NCBI RefSeq assembly: GCF_004331155.1
Contig: NZ_SJNZ01000014.1
Coordinates: 46,627-110,626, forward strand
Direction: 5' to 3'
DNA: 64,000 bases
Origin: Acinetobacter terrestris
GTDB lineage: Bacteria; Pseudomonadota; Gammaproteobacteria; Pseudomonadales; Moraxellaceae
The notes below the pieces were generated by a model. The model had not been told where the DNA came from, ran no database searches, and saw only the letters and a list, made by a program, of their open reading frames with translations. Within the stretch, counting starts at the first letter, position 1. Every line of letters begins with the position of its first letter. Positions 1 through 9,042 of this stretch are shown in pieces. Both the position numbers and the translations under genes were made by a program.

Positions 1-1
1 T

Positions 2-145
2 TTTGAAGCGGAAGCAGAAATTGATTTAGATATGATTGCCAAACAACTGCAAGATTTGGAACAAAACAGTCAAAAAACCGATGCCGTGATTGCAGATTTT
101 TGCAAAGAGCTTGGGATTGCTTCCCCATTTGCGGAGGTAAAATAA
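2..145 (+). CDS. hsdM: Type I restriction-modification DNA methyltransferase, C-terminal end (partial)
   Basis: Forty-seven codons enter from the left edge and stop with TAA at 143-145. The segment is rich in Glu, Asp, Lys and Gln and contains DLDMIAKQLQDLEQ, like the helical C-terminal tail of HsdM, the N6-adenine methyltransferase subunit. No catalytic motif lies inside the window. The stop overlaps the ATG of hsdS by one base (TAATG), indicating translational coupling. Identity rests on this tail and on hsdS and hsdR following in order. Confidence 0.75.
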   Translation, partial: FEAEAEIDLDMIAKQLQDLEQNSQKTDAVIADFCKELGIASPFAEVK

Positions 146-1344
146 TGACTGCGCCTAAGTTACGCTTTAAAGAATTTGATGGGAATTGGACTAGATACAA
201 GATTGCAGAAGCAACTGAATATGTAGTAGATGGAACACATTTTTCTCCTAAAACGACAGAAGGGGAGTTTAAATATATAACGTCAAAAAATATTAGAAAT
301 GACGGTTTAGACTTGACTAATATTTCCTACATCTCAAAAGATGAACATGAGACAATTTATAAAAGATGTAAAGTTCAGCTAGGCGATATTTTGCTTACAA
401 AAGATGGAGCAAATACAGGGAATTGTTGCCTAAATACTTTAGATGAAGAGTTTTCACTTTTATCAAGTGTTGCAGTTTTAAGAGGAAAAAAAGATAGTTT
501 TAATAATAATTTTATTTTGCAAATTCTACAAAGTGATTTAGGGCAAAATACTATTATTTCTTCAATGTCAGGACAAGCAATTACTCGTATTACTTTAGCT
601 AAATTGAAGGATTATTCTTTTTTCTTCCCCGAACTTACAGAACAAACCCAAATTACTTCTTTTCTTTCAGCAGTAGATGAAAAGATTAGTCAACTGATGC
701 AAAAACATCAGCTGCTTAGCCAATATAAACAGGGCATGATGCAAAAGCTGTTTAGCCAGCAGATTCGTTTTAAAGCGGATGATGGGAGTGAGTTTGAGGA
801 GTGGGAGAATAAAATTTTAGATAATGTAATTAAATTTTATAATGGGAAGGGGCATGAAAATAATGTTGATTTTAATGGTGAATTTATATTAATTAATTCA
901 AAATTCGTTTCAACAGATATGAAGGTATTTAAAAAAGTAATTGCATGTAATCAAAAGGTTTTTGATGATTGTTTAGTTATGGTTATGAGTGATGTGCCAA
1001 ATGGTAAAGCCATAGCTAAAGTTTTACATATAGAAGATGGTAGTAAATATGCACTTAATCAGCGTATTGGTATGTTTGTTTTTAATAAATTAAATCATTC
1101 TAAATTTTTTCAATATCAGCTTAATCGTCACAAGTATTATTTAGCCTTTGATAGTGGTGTTGGGCAAACAAACCTAAAAAAAGAAGAAGTTCTTTCATGC
1201 CCGATTCATGTTCCTTGCCTAGAAGAACAAACCAAAATCGCTAATTTCCTCTTTGCCATCGACCAAAAAGTTGAAGTGGTTGTACAGCAAATTGAACAGG
1301 CCAAAACTTGGAAAAAAGGCTTGTTACAGCAGATGTTTATATAG
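145..1344 (+). CDS. hsdS: Type I restriction-modification specificity subunit HsdS
   Basis: A 399-residue DNA-recognition subunit that directs the HsdM/HsdR complex to a bipartite target. Two target-recognition domains (about residues 15-160 and 230-355) are each followed by a conserved helical spacer. The first spacer (about 167-202) has SFLSAVDEKISQL and KQGMMQKLF; the second (about 360-399) has NFLFAIDQKVE and KKGLLQQMF, the usual internal repeat. I start at 145, where ATG overlaps the hsdM stop; an upstream ATG at 100 lies inside hsdM. The recognition domains are markedly AT-rich compared with hsdR, as expected for exchangeable specificity modules. The target sequence cannot be read from this. 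Confidence 0.93.
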   Translation: MTAPKLRFKEFDGNWTRYKIAEATEYVVDGTHFSPKTTEGEFKYITSKNIRNDGLDLTNISYISKDEHETIYKRCKVQLGDILLTKDGANTGNCCLNTLDEEFSLLSSVAVLRGKKDSFNNNFILQILQSDLGQNTIISSMSGQAITRITLAKLKDYSFFFPELTEQTQITSFLSAVDEKISQLMQKHQLLSQYKQGMMQKLFSQQIRFKADDGSEFEEWENKILDNVIKFYNGKGHENNVDFNGEFILINSKFVSTDMKVFKKVIACNQKVFDDCLVMVMSDVPNGKAIAKVLHIEDGSKYALNQRIGMFVFNKLNHSKFFQYQLNRHKYYLAFDSGVGQTNLKKEEVLSCPIHVPCLEEQTKIANFLFAIDQKVEVVVQQIEQAKTWKKGLLQQMFI

Positions 1345-1352
1345 GTTTTGTT

Positions 1353-2015
1353 ATGAAAAAATCCAGAGAACTTATAGCACTACATTCATCTAAACATAAA
1401 TGGTTGCAAGATTTAGAAAGATTATTAAATCAAATTGATCAACAAACTAATCAGTGTGGAGATACGCTGATTGAATGTAGTAAATCATTTATAGAAGCGA
1501 TAGCTAAAAATATTATTTTAAAACTTAGACCGTATGAAAACGCCAAGGATATTAATTTATTGGATTTAGGGCGCTTGTTTAAAAAAGCTAAGGAGTGCAT
1601 TTACGAACATTCAGCAATTGAAAATGTAATGCCAAAAAGCGACATAGAAAATTATTTTTCAGCACTTAATCAATGGATACGTTTTCTGGGGGAGATGAGA
1701 AATAATGTTGGTGAGATATCTCACGGCAAAATTCTTCCAAAGAGTTATTCAGTTGGAGTGGAATTAGCTCAGATTATTGCACAAACAACAGATCGATTAT
1801 CATATATATTGCTTCTTTTTCTGCTTAAAATTGATCTCTCTTACACACAAAGCTACCGTTACGAGGACTATCTTGAATTCAATGATTTTCTTGATGAGCA
1901 ATTTGAATTGCCTAGTGGTTTAAGTTATAGCAAGGCATTGTTTGAGCAAGATTATGATGCGTACTCAGAAGAGTTAGATAATTATCTTGATGCGCAAGGT
2001 ATCGAAGTTGCTTAA
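1353..2015 (+). CDS. Abortive-infection (Abi_C-like) family protein inside the hsd operon
   Basis: A 220-residue protein beginning 8 bases after hsdS. Residues 105-145 (QWIRFLGEMRNNVGEISHG) resemble the C-terminal domain of abortive-infection proteins, in which an Arg-Asn pair and a His-Gly close a helical, HEPN-like fold. An earlier in-frame ATG at 1308 lies inside hsdS, so 1353 is preferred. The C-terminus is very acidic (SEELDNYLDAQG). GC is low, like hsdS and unlike hsdR. Position between hsdS and hsdR suggests a companion defence gene that may act when restriction fails. The family call comes from motif memory only; a plain HEPN-like protein of other function is the alternative. Confidence 0.6.
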   Translation: MKKSRELIALHSSKHKWLQDLERLLNQIDQQTNQCGDTLIECSKSFIEAIAKNIILKLRPYENAKDINLLDLGRLFKKAKECIYEHSAIENVMPKSDIENYFSALNQWIRFLGEMRNNVGEISHGKILPKSYSVGVELAQIIAQTTDRLSYILLLFLLKIDLSYTQSYRYEDYLEFNDFLDEQFELPSGLSYSKALFEQDYDAYSEELDNYLDAQGIEVA

Positions 2016-2072
2016 ATTTTTATTATAGATAATCAAGATTGACGTGAATAATTTAAAAGATTAGAGGGTGAA

Positions 2073-4949
2073 ATGACAGTACAAAGCGAATATCAACTTG
2101 AAAATGAACTGATTGGCCAGCTGAAACAATTAGGTTACGCCTCAGTGACGCTCAAGGATGAAGGCCAGCTACTGTCAAACCTGAAAACGCAGATTGAACG
2201 TGCCAATGCTTTGCAACCATTATCGCAAGATGAATGGAAACAGGTGATCAGTCATTTAAATTCTGGCACAGTGTTTGAACGTGCCAAAAATCTGCGTGAC
2301 CGCTTTCCTGTGAAGTTTGATGATGGTTCCAGTCGACATATCGACTTTCTGTTCAATGATGCTTCAAAAAATATCTATCAAGTGACCAATCAAATTACCA
2401 TTGATCATCGCGATCATAATGGCCGTACCAGCCGCTTTGACGTGACTTTGTTGGTCAATGGTCTTCCTTTGGTTCAAATTGAACTGAAAAAGCGCGGTAT
2501 GGAAATTGCCGAAGCCTTTAATCAAACTTTGCGTTATACCCGTGAAGCCTATTGGGCAGGGCAGGGCTTATTCAGTTTTATTCAGCTGTTTGTGATCAGT
2601 AATGGCGCCAATACCCGTTACTATTCAAACGGTACCAAACATATCGACTTTGCCTTTCCGTGGGCAGGGATCGACAATAAAACCATCAATGAAGTGGTCA
2701 AGTTCACTGAGGTGTTTCTGACCCCGGCACATATCACCGATATGATCAGCCAATATATGGTAATGCATGAAACGTCTAAAGAATTGATGGTGCTGCGACC
2801 TTACCAAATCTATGCGGTACAGAAGATTGTGCAGCAGGTGCAAACTTCAAATCGAAATGGCTATATCTGGCATACCACAGGCTCGGGTAAAACCCTGACC
2901 TCATTTAAAGCCAGCCAGATCATCATGAAAATGCCGGATGTGGAAAAGGTGTTATTTGTCGTGGATCGCAATGATCTGGATACGCAAACTTCCAGAGAAT
3001 TTAACGCCTTTAAAGCCGACAGTGTGGACAGTACCGATAGCACGCATACCTTGGTCAAACAGCTCGATCAACGGCATGACAAGCTGATTGTCACCACCTT
3101 GCAAAAGCTCAATCGCGCGATCAGCAGCGACCGCTATCTGGAATATATTGATTATCTGAAAGACCAGAAAGTGGTATTTATCTTTGACGAATGCCATCGT
3201 AGCCAGTTTGGCGATACCCATCAAAACATCAAGAAGTTCTTTAGCAACGCCCAGATGTTTGGTTTTACCGGAACCCCGATCTTTGCAGAAAATAGCCAGT
3301 CCAAAGCCGGTTTAAAGCTCACGACAGATCATCTGTTTAATCAGTGCCTGCATCAGTATGTGATTGTCGATGCCATTCGGGATCGCAACGTGCTGCAGTT
3401 CCAGATTGACTATCGCGGAAAATACAGCAGTAAAGGTATGCAGACTAATGAGTCGTATGATGAAGATGTCGAAGGGATTGATACCCAAGAGCTGTATGAT
3501 AATCCGCAACGTCTGGAAATGATTGCCCGCTATATTGTCGACACCCATCCGACCAAAACCCGCAATGGTGAATTTACCGCGATGTTTTGCGTCAGTTCCG
3601 TGGCTACGCTGACCCAATACTACGAGATGTTTGAAAAGGTTCAAGCCGCCAAACAAATTGAAGATGAAGCACAAGGCCGATTATTCAAACCGCTGACGAT
3701 TGCCACCATTTTCTCTTATGGCGCCAATGAAGCGGTCAATAGCGATGCTCAGAATGGGCTGATTGAAGAAGAAGCCGCCGATGTACCCACCCAGATTAAT
3801 CAGTCCAATCGCGATAAACTCGATCGTTATATTGCCAACTATAATGTCCAGTTTGGCACCAACTACAATTCAGGTGATGGCTTTTACGCCTACTACCGCG
3901 ATATTGCAGAGCGGGTAAAAAAGAAGCAGATCGATATTTTAATGGTGGTCAATATGTTCCTGACCGGATTTGATTCCAAGCCACTGAATACGCTGTATGT
4001 CGATAAAAACCTGAAATATCATGGTTTGATTCAGGCTTTTTCACGCACTAACCGGGTTTATAATGACAAGAAACCTTTCGGCAACATCATCTGCTTCCGT
4101 AATTTGAAACGGGCGACCGATGAAGCACTGGCGCTGTTCTCGAATAAGGAGAGTAGACAGATCGTACTGGTGCCAAGTTTTGAAGACATCAAAAAAGACT
4201 ATGAAAATGCAGTCGCAAAGCTCTTGGCGATTAGTCCTGACTATCAGGCCGTCGATGCACTCTTGACCGAAGAGGATCAACTGGCATTTATCAAGGCTTT
4301 CCGTGAAGTGATGCGTTATAACGCGCAGTTACAAACCTTTGTGGAATATGATCAGGATCAAACCAAGCTCGATAAACAGCACTTTGCTAACTTTGCTTCT
4401 AAATATGCAGACTTGTGCCGTGATCTGCGCAAGACCACCACCAGAGAAAAAGTATCGGTACTGGATGATGTCGATTTCCAGCTGGACTTGCTGCACAGCG
4501 ACCGGATCAATGTCGGTTATATCCTCAACCTGTTGCAACTGGCGATTGATGCAGGGGATGATGAGAAACGTAAGAAATACGAAGCACAGGTCTATGACCT
4601 GCTGGGTAATGACGTGAGCCTGAATGACAAGCAGGAACTGATCAAGAAGTTCATTAATGAAAACCTGCCCAAAATGATCAATGGTCAAAGTGTGCAAACC
4701 GCTTTTGCAGCATTCTGGGATTTCGAAAAAGAACAGGCCTATCAACACATCTGTGAAGCAGAAAACCTCAAGCCTGAAGTGATGAAACAAGTACTGGATC
4801 ATTACCAGTTCACCAAACGTTTGCCACGTAAGGAAGAACTGAAAGATTTGCCGAACTATAAGGTGAAGCTGTTTGAACGGGATAATGTATTTTCAAATCT
4901 GCTGGTGAAGACACGGCAGTTTATTGAGAAATTTTATGTCGGGATATAG
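2073..4949 (+). CDS. hsdR: Type I restriction endonuclease subunit R
   Basis: A 958-residue motor and nuclease subunit that translocates DNA and cuts away from the recognition site. The N-terminal PD-(D/E)xK nuclease core shows VQIELKKRG near residue 140. The helicase follows: P-loop TTGSGKT at about 268-274, DECH near 371 and GFTGTP near 396. VVNMFLTGFDSK and QAFSRTNRV carry the second RecA-like domain. The C-terminal third is a charged helical region that binds the methylase core. ATG 2073 has the upstream purine-rich AGAGGGTGAA. Length is normal and the frame is uninterrupted, so with hsdM and hsdS the system is probably active. Confidence 0.96.
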   Translation: MTVQSEYQLENELIGQLKQLGYASVTLKDEGQLLSNLKTQIERANALQPLSQDEWKQVISHLNSGTVFERAKNLRDRFPVKFDDGSSRHIDFLFNDASKNIYQVTNQITIDHRDHNGRTSRFDVTLLVNGLPLVQIELKKRGMEIAEAFNQTLRYTREAYWAGQGLFSFIQLFVISNGANTRYYSNGTKHIDFAFPWAGIDNKTINEVVKFTEVFLTPAHITDMISQYMVMHETSKELMVLRPYQIYAVQKIVQQVQTSNRNGYIWHTTGSGKTLTSFKASQIIMKMPDVEKVLFVVDRNDLDTQTSREFNAFKADSVDSTDSTHTLVKQLDQRHDKLIVTTLQKLNRAISSDRYLEYIDYLKDQKVVFIFDECHRSQFGDTHQNIKKFFSNAQMFGFTGTPIFAENSQSKAGLKLTTDHLFNQCLHQYVIVDAIRDRNVLQFQIDYRGKYSSKGMQTNESYDEDVEGIDTQELYDNPQRLEMIARYIVDTHPTKTRNGEFTAMFCVSSVATLTQYYEMFEKVQAAKQIEDEAQGRLFKPLTIATIFSYGANEAVNSDAQNGLIEEEAADVPTQINQSNRDKLDRYIANYNVQFGTNYNSGDGFYAYYRDIAERVKKKQIDILMVVNMFLTGFDSKPLNTLYVDKNLKYHGLIQAFSRTNRVYNDKKPFGNIICFRNLKRATDEALALFSNKESRQIVLVPSFEDIKKDYENAVAKLLAISPDYQAVDALLTEEDQLAFIKAFREVMRYNAQLQTFVEYDQDQTKLDKQHFANFASKYADLCRDLRKTTTREKVSVLDDVDFQLDLLHSDRINVGYILNLLQLAIDAGDDEKRKKYEAQVYDLLGNDVSLNDKQELIKKFINENLPKMINGQSVQTAFAAFWDFEKEQAYQHICEAENLKPEVMKQVLDHYQFTKRLPRKEELKDLPNYKVKLFERDNVFSNLLVKTRQFIEKFYVGI

Positions 4950-5010
4950 ATTATAAAAGACTTTCAGAAATCGTCATTCTGGTCATAGCCTCTCAATTTA
5001 TTCACTTCAA

Positions 5011-5043
5011 ATGGCTGATCACGTTTAAAATGAGATCAGCCAT
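5011..5043. terminator. Hairpin between convergent hsdR and DJ-1 genes
   Basis: Perfect 10-bp arms (ATGGCTGATC at 5011-5020, GATCAGCCAT at 5034-5043) with a 13-base loop, placed between two converging genes. No strong T-run follows, so it may be a weak bidirectional terminator. Confidence 0.5.
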
Positions 5044-5053
5044 GGGTTATGGA

Positions 5054-5731
5054 TTAATTTAACAGTTTAAGTAGTGCGTGGGCTGTTGCCTCAGAAGAAG
5101 CTGGATTTTGTCCAGTGACGAGCAATCCATCAACCTCAACATGCACTTGCCAATCATCCACTTTGGAATAACTCCCCCCATTTTCCTTAAGCACATCTTC
5201 TACCAGAAAAGGCACGATTTCAGTCAGACCCACTGCAGCTTCCTCGCTATTGCTAAAACCTGTGACTGACTTACCTGCAACTAACGGTTTACTCTGTTCC
5301 GTTTTAACGTGACGAAGCACCCCAGGCGCATGGCATACAGCGGCAACAGGTTTACCGATCTGAATAGCTTGTTCGATCAGGGCAATTGAATCTGTATCTT
5401 CTGCTAAATCCCATAAGGGTCCATGACCGCCTGGATAAAACACGGCATCAAAATCGTTAATAGACACTTCGCTCAGCTTTTGGGTATGCGCAAGTGCTTG
5501 CATGGCAGAGGAATCTGCCTCAAAACGATGCGTTGTTTCAGTTTGGGAATCGGGCTCGTTGCTTTTAGGATCTAGCGGCGGCTGACCCCCTTTGGGAGAG
5601 GCTAATGTCACTTCTGCACCCGCATCGATAAAGGCATAATAAGGTGCTGCAAGCTCTTCAAGCCAGAAGCCGGTCTTCTTGCCTGTATTGCCAAGTTGGT
5701 CATGTGATGTAAGAACGACAAGAATTTTCAT
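5054..5731 (-). CDS. DJ-1/PfpI family protein (Hsp31-like class I glutamine amidotransferase fold)
   Basis: A 225-residue cytoplasmic protein. The nucleophile-elbow cysteine lies in AVCHAPGVL near residue 134, and FYPGGHGPLWDLA supplies the GHG segment near residue 100. These features place it with Hsp31/YajL-like chaperones and glyoxalase III or deglycase-type enzymes that handle methylglyoxal damage. The N-terminus (ILVVLTSHD, TGFWLEELAAPYYAF) is typical of the larger Hsp31 subgroup. It stands alone between the restriction operon and the arsenic island. A 23-bp palindrome lies 139 bp upstream of its start. The precise substrate is not determinable. Confidence 0.88.
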   Translation of the reverse strand: MKILVVLTSHDQLGNTGKKTGFWLEELAAPYYAFIDAGAEVTLASPKGGQPPLDPKSNEPDSQTETTHRFEADSSAMQALAHTQKLSEVSINDFDAVFYPGGHGPLWDLAEDTDSIALIEQAIQIGKPVAAVCHAPGVLRHVKTEQSKPLVAGKSVTGFSNSEEAAVGLTEIVPFLVEDVLKENGGSYSKVDDWQVHVEVDGLLVTGQNPASSEATAHALLKLLN

Positions 5732-5869
5732 ATTGTTTACCTAATGGTTGTACTTTTGGGTTTTTGATGTGCGGTTATTTGGTAAAGTAATACCCTTTAT
5801 TAGACTACGTTCATAAATCAAAAAAATATGATCTTTTTGGTAATAATCTGTACCGTAAATTTTAAAATA

Positions 5870-5892
5870 TTCATGCATAACTTATGCATGAA
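5870..5892. promoter_or_regulatory. 23-bp perfect palindrome upstream of the DJ-1 gene
   Basis: Arms TTCATGCATAA (5870-5880) and TTATGCATGAA (5882-5892) are exact reverse complements around a single central C. An odd-centred perfect dyad without a T-tract looks more like a dimeric repressor site than a terminator. No regulator gene lies beside it. Confidence 0.4.
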
Positions 5893-5944
5893 AGATATCG
5901 ATATAAAAAGCTTTTCGCTACCAGTTCAGGAGGCCACTTAAACA

Positions 5945-6297
5945 AACTTTAAATCCGATTGCTGCAGGAGCCTGTGTACTTACAGATAAAGATTAGGCTT
6001 TGTATCCAAAAAGTCTATTGTCATTAAAAGCAAAGGGACGCTGCAAACGGTTGGTTAAGCCCAGAAGCCTTTGAACAAAAATATTTCAAGAATTTAGAGG
6101 GATCAACTGTCCACAATACTGTCTAGGATCAGTTCTACAATACAGAACAAGATCGACTTTTCCTCGAAAATTTTAGAAATATGGGGAGCTCTTTATTTGG
6201 CAAGCAAGTATGGCATTTAAGAGGTTATAATCCCGAGGAGAAAGAATTTGAAAAAATAAAAATAGATCACAATCTCAATGGTTTGAATAAGTATTAA
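5945..6297 (+). pseudogene. Decayed gene remnant, family unknown
   Basis: From about 6028 to a TAA at 6295-6297 one frame reads as credible protein (GWLSPEAFEQKYFKN, then NRLFLENF-like text, GKQVWHLRGYNPEEKEFE), but a TAG interrupts it at 6124-6126 and no start codon is present. A second frame upstream (NPIAAGACVLTDKD, then TAG) may be the same gene before a frameshift near 6040. The family is not recognised. The rest of 5732-6707 is AT-rich spacer with short dyads and no other gene that I can support. Confidence 0.4.
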
Positions 6298-6613
6298 TAT
6301 TTCGAGCTAACATTCAAATTTATCTATAAGCAAAAGACTATTCATTTTCAGGATTTTAGATCATATATGCATCTTTGGATGATCATGCATCCTGGCTTTT
6401 CGAATAAAAAATAGCCTAAGTGTGTTATCCAAAATTTTAAGCTAGGGTCTTTTTGACTAGTCTTCAGGGTGTATTTTCAATCCTGAAAAACAATCGAGTA
6501 ATTCAATAGCCATTGTTGATAGTTGGTAGAAGGAGGAATACCTATCCTTGAATGCTTCATGTTTAAATTTGTGAGAAAAAATACAAATATTTTATGAATT
6601 TTTGAAAGCTCAG

Positions 6614-6671
6614 TTGACCAAATAAAAGAATTTTAATATATGTATTTGCATATATATGGAAATACATATAT
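6614..6671 (+). promoter_or_regulatory. ars promoter with overlapping ArsR-type operator
   Basis: A -35-like TTGACC (6614-6619) is followed after 17 bases by TATATG (6637-6642). The -10 begins an inverted repeat: ATATATGTATTT (6636-6647) and AAATACATATAT (6660-6671), separated by 12 bases. A repressor dimer bound here would block the promoter, fitting arsR in the same operon. The arsC ATG is 36 bp downstream. Confidence 0.6.
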
Positions 6672-6707
6672 AAATATCTCTAAGTTTTTAACAGCAGAGT
6701 CAGCAAA

Positions 6708-7136
6708 ATGACCTCTAACGTCAAGATTTACCACAATCCTGAGTGTGGTACGTCCAGGAATACCTTGGCTTTAATCCAAAATGCAGGAATTGAGCCTACA
6801 GTTGTTCACTATTTACAAATGCCGCCATCGCAAGATGAGCTACGCCGCATGATTCAAGAGGCAAATCTTACAGTTAGACAAGCTATACGAAGCAATGTAG
6901 CACCGTATTCTGATTTAGGGCTTGATCAGGAAGATTGGTCTGATGAACAACTTATAGATTTCATGCTGCAGTATCCGCTGTTAATTAACCGTCCTTTTGT
7001 AGTTACAGAATTGGGTACACGTCTGGCAAGACCCTCAGAAGTGGTACTAGATATTTTACCTTTCCCACAAAAAGGTGCTTTTAGCAAAGAAGATGGTGAA
7101 AAAATAGTAGATGAAAATGGACAAAGATTGAAATAA
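6708..7136 (+). CDS. arsC: Arsenate reductase, glutaredoxin-dependent type
   Basis: A 142-residue enzyme that reduces arsenate to arsenite with glutathione and glutaredoxin. The signature IYHNPECGTSRNTL holds catalytic Cys13, matching the HNPxCGTSR motif of plasmid R773 ArsC, whose length (141) is the same. NRPFVVTELGTRLARP carries the conserved arginine segment near residues 93-107. It is the first gene after the operator and precedes arsR by 58 bp. All key residues look intact. Confidence 0.95.
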   Translation: MTSNVKIYHNPECGTSRNTLALIQNAGIEPTVVHYLQMPPSQDELRRMIQEANLTVRQAIRSNVAPYSDLGLDQEDWSDEQLIDFMLQYPLLINRPFVVTELGTRLARPSEVVLDILPFPQKGAFSKEDGEKIVDENGQRLK

Positions 7137-7152
7137 AAAAATTGGTTAATAT

Positions 7153-7176
7153 ATGTGGATATTTATATATCCACAT
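7153..7176. promoter_or_regulatory. Second ArsR-type inverted repeat, just upstream of arsR
   Basis: ATGTGGATAT (7153-7162) and ATATCCACAT (7167-7176) are exact reverse complements with a 4-base spacer, ending 18 bp before the arsR ATG. It may be an internal autoregulatory site. An ATG formed inside the left arm (7153) would extend arsR upstream but lacks a ribosome site, so it is rejected as the start. Confidence 0.5.
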
Positions 7177-7194
7177 GAGCAGAGAGGTGCAGTG

Positions 7195-7515
7195 ATGCAA
7201 CAAGTCAATTTCTTTAAATGTTTAGCGGACGAGACACGTCTGAACATTGTTGTCTTGGTGGCGAAGCATCAAGAGCTTTGTGTTTGTGACCTCACCGAAA
7301 AACTCCAACTGAGCCAGCCTAAAATTTCTCGCCATTTAGCTCTTTTACGTTCAGTCGGGCTACTAACCGATCGTCGTCAAGGGCAATGGGTGTATTACAG
7401 TATTAACCAAAAATTACCCGAGTGGTGTTTTGCAATTCTTGCAGAACTACAACCTACAGAAAGTCTGAATAAATCACCTATACCTGATTCTTGTATTCAA
7501 ATTCATTGTGAGTAA
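7195..7515 (+). CDS. arsR: ArsR/SmtB-family arsenite-responsive repressor
   Basis: A 106-residue winged-helix repressor. ELCVCDLTEKL (about residues 26-36) is the classical arsenite-binding ELCVCDL motif, followed by the recognition helix region SQPKISRHLALLRSVGLL. Binding of As(III) by the vicinal cysteines releases the DNA. ATG 7195 is preceded by GAGGTG at good distance. The C-terminal tail has two further cysteines (residues near 99 and 105), which may contribute to metal binding. It is followed after 3 bases by the second arsC. Confidence 0.95.
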   Translation: MQQVNFFKCLADETRLNIVVLVAKHQELCVCDLTEKLQLSQPKISRHLALLRSVGLLTDRRQGQWVYYSINQKLPEWCFAILAELQPTESLNKSPIPDSCIQIHCE

Positions 7516-7518
7516 AAA

Positions 7519-7992
7519 ATGAAGTTTTTATTTCTTTGTACAGGCAATAGCTGCCGTAGCATCTTGTCAGAAGTTTTGTTTAATAGCCGTGCCCCGGAAG
7601 GTTGGAAAGCATATAGTGCTGGGAGTAAGCCTTCAGGACAAGTGCACCCGCTGACCATAGAAACCCTTGAAAACTTAGGGTTATCTACCGAAGGTTTATG
7701 GAGTAAAACGATTGATGACTGTGAACAGTACCAACCTGATGTTGTGATCACGGTATGTGACTCTGCTGCTCAAGAAGCCTGTCCACTTTATTTGGGTGGT
7801 GCAATCAAGGCACATTGGGGATTGGCTGATCCTTCACACCTAGAAGTGAATAAAGAAGAAAAAATGAAAGCCTTTATGAGCACTGTTGAACATATCAATA
7901 AACGCTTAGATGCTTTATTTGCCCTCGATGTAAATAAACTCTCTCGTCCTGAACTCATTGCTGAAATCAATAAAATTTCGAATGTCGAGTAA
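7519..7992 (+). CDS. arsC2: Arsenate reductase, thioredoxin/low-molecular-weight phosphatase type
   Basis: A 157-residue protein of the LMW protein-tyrosine-phosphatase fold. The P-loop CTGNSCRS (residues 7-14) begins with the catalytic cysteine. [14 protein letters not shown] (about 74-87) holds the further cysteines used in the disulfide cascade to thioredoxin, and HWGLADPS supplies the general-acid aspartate. Arsenate reductase is therefore favoured over tyrosine phosphatase. It is mechanistically unrelated to the first arsC in the same operon. Spacing to arsR (3 bp) and acr3 (5 bp) shows tight coupling. Confidence 0.92.
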   Translation: MKFLFLCTGNSCRSILSEVLFNSRAPEGWKAYSAGSKPSGQVHPLTIETLENLGLSTEGLWSKTIDDCEQYQPDVVITVCDSAAQEACPLYLGGAIKAHWGLADPSHLEVNKEEKMKAFMSTVEHINKRLDALFALDVNKLSRPELIAEINKISNVE

Positions 7993-7997
7993 GAGAT

Positions 7998-9038
7998 ATG
8001 TCTGAAAAACGCTTATCCTTTTTAGATCGTAACCTGACGCTATGGATTTTTATTGCCATGGCTCTAGGTATTGCCATCGGGAACTTCTTTCCGCAAGCTT
8101 CTGTCGCACTCGATCAATTAAGTATCAACTCTGTGAATATTCCAATTGCAGTTGGTCTTATTCTGATGATGTATCCACCCCTGGCAAAAGTGAACTATGC
8201 GACGTTGCCACAAGTATTTAAAGATAAAAAAACACTAACTTTATCTTTAATACAAAACTGGCTAATTGCTCCAGTATTGATGTTTGCTCTGGCTATTATA
8301 TTTTTACATAGCTATCCCGAATATATGACCGGTGTCATCCTGATCGGTCTAGCTCGATGTATTGCCATGGTATTGGTTTGGAATGGCCTAGCTTGTGGTG
8401 ATAATCAATATGTTGCAGCCTTAGTGGCGTTTAACAGCATTTTCCAGATTTTATTCTTTAGTACCTATGCCTGGTTATTCCTGACCTTCCTGCCACCTTA
8501 TTTTGGGGTTGCTTCACAGGTCATTCATGTTGATTTCTGGACTATCACCCATGCTGTTCTGGTTTATCTTGGTATTCCATTTCTGTTGGGTTTCTTAACG
8601 CGTTGGATTCTGGTGAAACAAAAAGGGGTAGAGTGGTATGAAACTCAGTTTATTCCGAAAATCAGCCCGCTGAGTTTAATGGCTTTACTGTTCACGATTC
8701 TGGCCATGTTTAGCCTAAAAGGTGGTGATGTCGTGAGTCTTCCACTGGAAGTTTTACGAATCGCGGTTCCTTTAACCATTTACTTCGTTTTGATGTTCTT
8801 TATCAGCTTCTTTATGAGTAAATGGATGGGCAATGACTATCCTAAGACCACAGCAATCGCATTTACTGCAGCCGGGAATAATTTTGAATTATCACTGGCA
8901 GTCGCAATTGCCACTTTTGGTATCGCTTCACCTGTTGCTTTTACCACGATTATTGGTCCATTGGTCGAAGTTCCGGTGTTGATTGCCTTGGTGAGTGTTT
9001 CGCTCTGGCTGAGAAAAAAAGTTTTTAAAGAGGCCTAA
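7998..9038 (+). CDS. acr3: ACR3-family arsenite efflux permease
   Basis: A 346-residue inner-membrane protein with about ten hydrophobic segments that exports As(III) using the proton motive force. [20 protein letters not shown] (near residues 117-137) carries the conserved ACR3 cysteine (about 121), and [16 protein letters not shown] (near 293) the conserved glutamate. It begins with [13 protein letters not shown], a typical ACR3 N-terminus. It is unrelated to the ArsB family. It sits between arsC2 and arsH with 4-5 bp gaps, so all five genes are probably one transcript. Confidence 0.95.
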   Translation: MSEKRLSFLDRNLTLWIFIAMALGIAIGNFFPQASVALDQLSINSVNIPIAVGLILMMYPPLAKVNYATLPQVFKDKKTLTLSLIQNWLIAPVLMFALAIIFLHSYPEYMTGVILIGLARCIAMVLVWNGLACGDNQYVAALVAFNSIFQILFFSTYAWLFLTFLPPYFGVASQVIHVDFWTITHAVLVYLGIPFLLGFLTRWILVKQKGVEWYETQFIPKISPLSLMALLFTILAMFSLKGGDVVSLPLEVLRIAVPLTIYFVLMFFISFFMSKWMGNDYPKTTAIAFTAAGNNFELSLAVAIATFGIASPVAFTTIIGPLVEVPVLIALVSVSLWLRKKVFKEA

Positions 9039-9042
9039 TTCT

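Noticed and set aside
100..144. Upstream in-frame ATG extending hsdS by 15 codons
   Set aside because: It lies inside the hsdM coding end; ATG 145 overlapping the hsdM stop is the expected coupled start.
2625..4802. Several minus-strand and alternative-frame open frames inside hsdR
   Set aside because: They are shadows of a long, clearly conserved coding frame and show no family motif or ribosome site.
6636..7176. AT-rich dyads as a replication origin or att site of the ars island
   Set aside because: Their position over the -10 and directly before arsR fits ArsR operators; no DnaA boxes or direct-repeat pair was seen.
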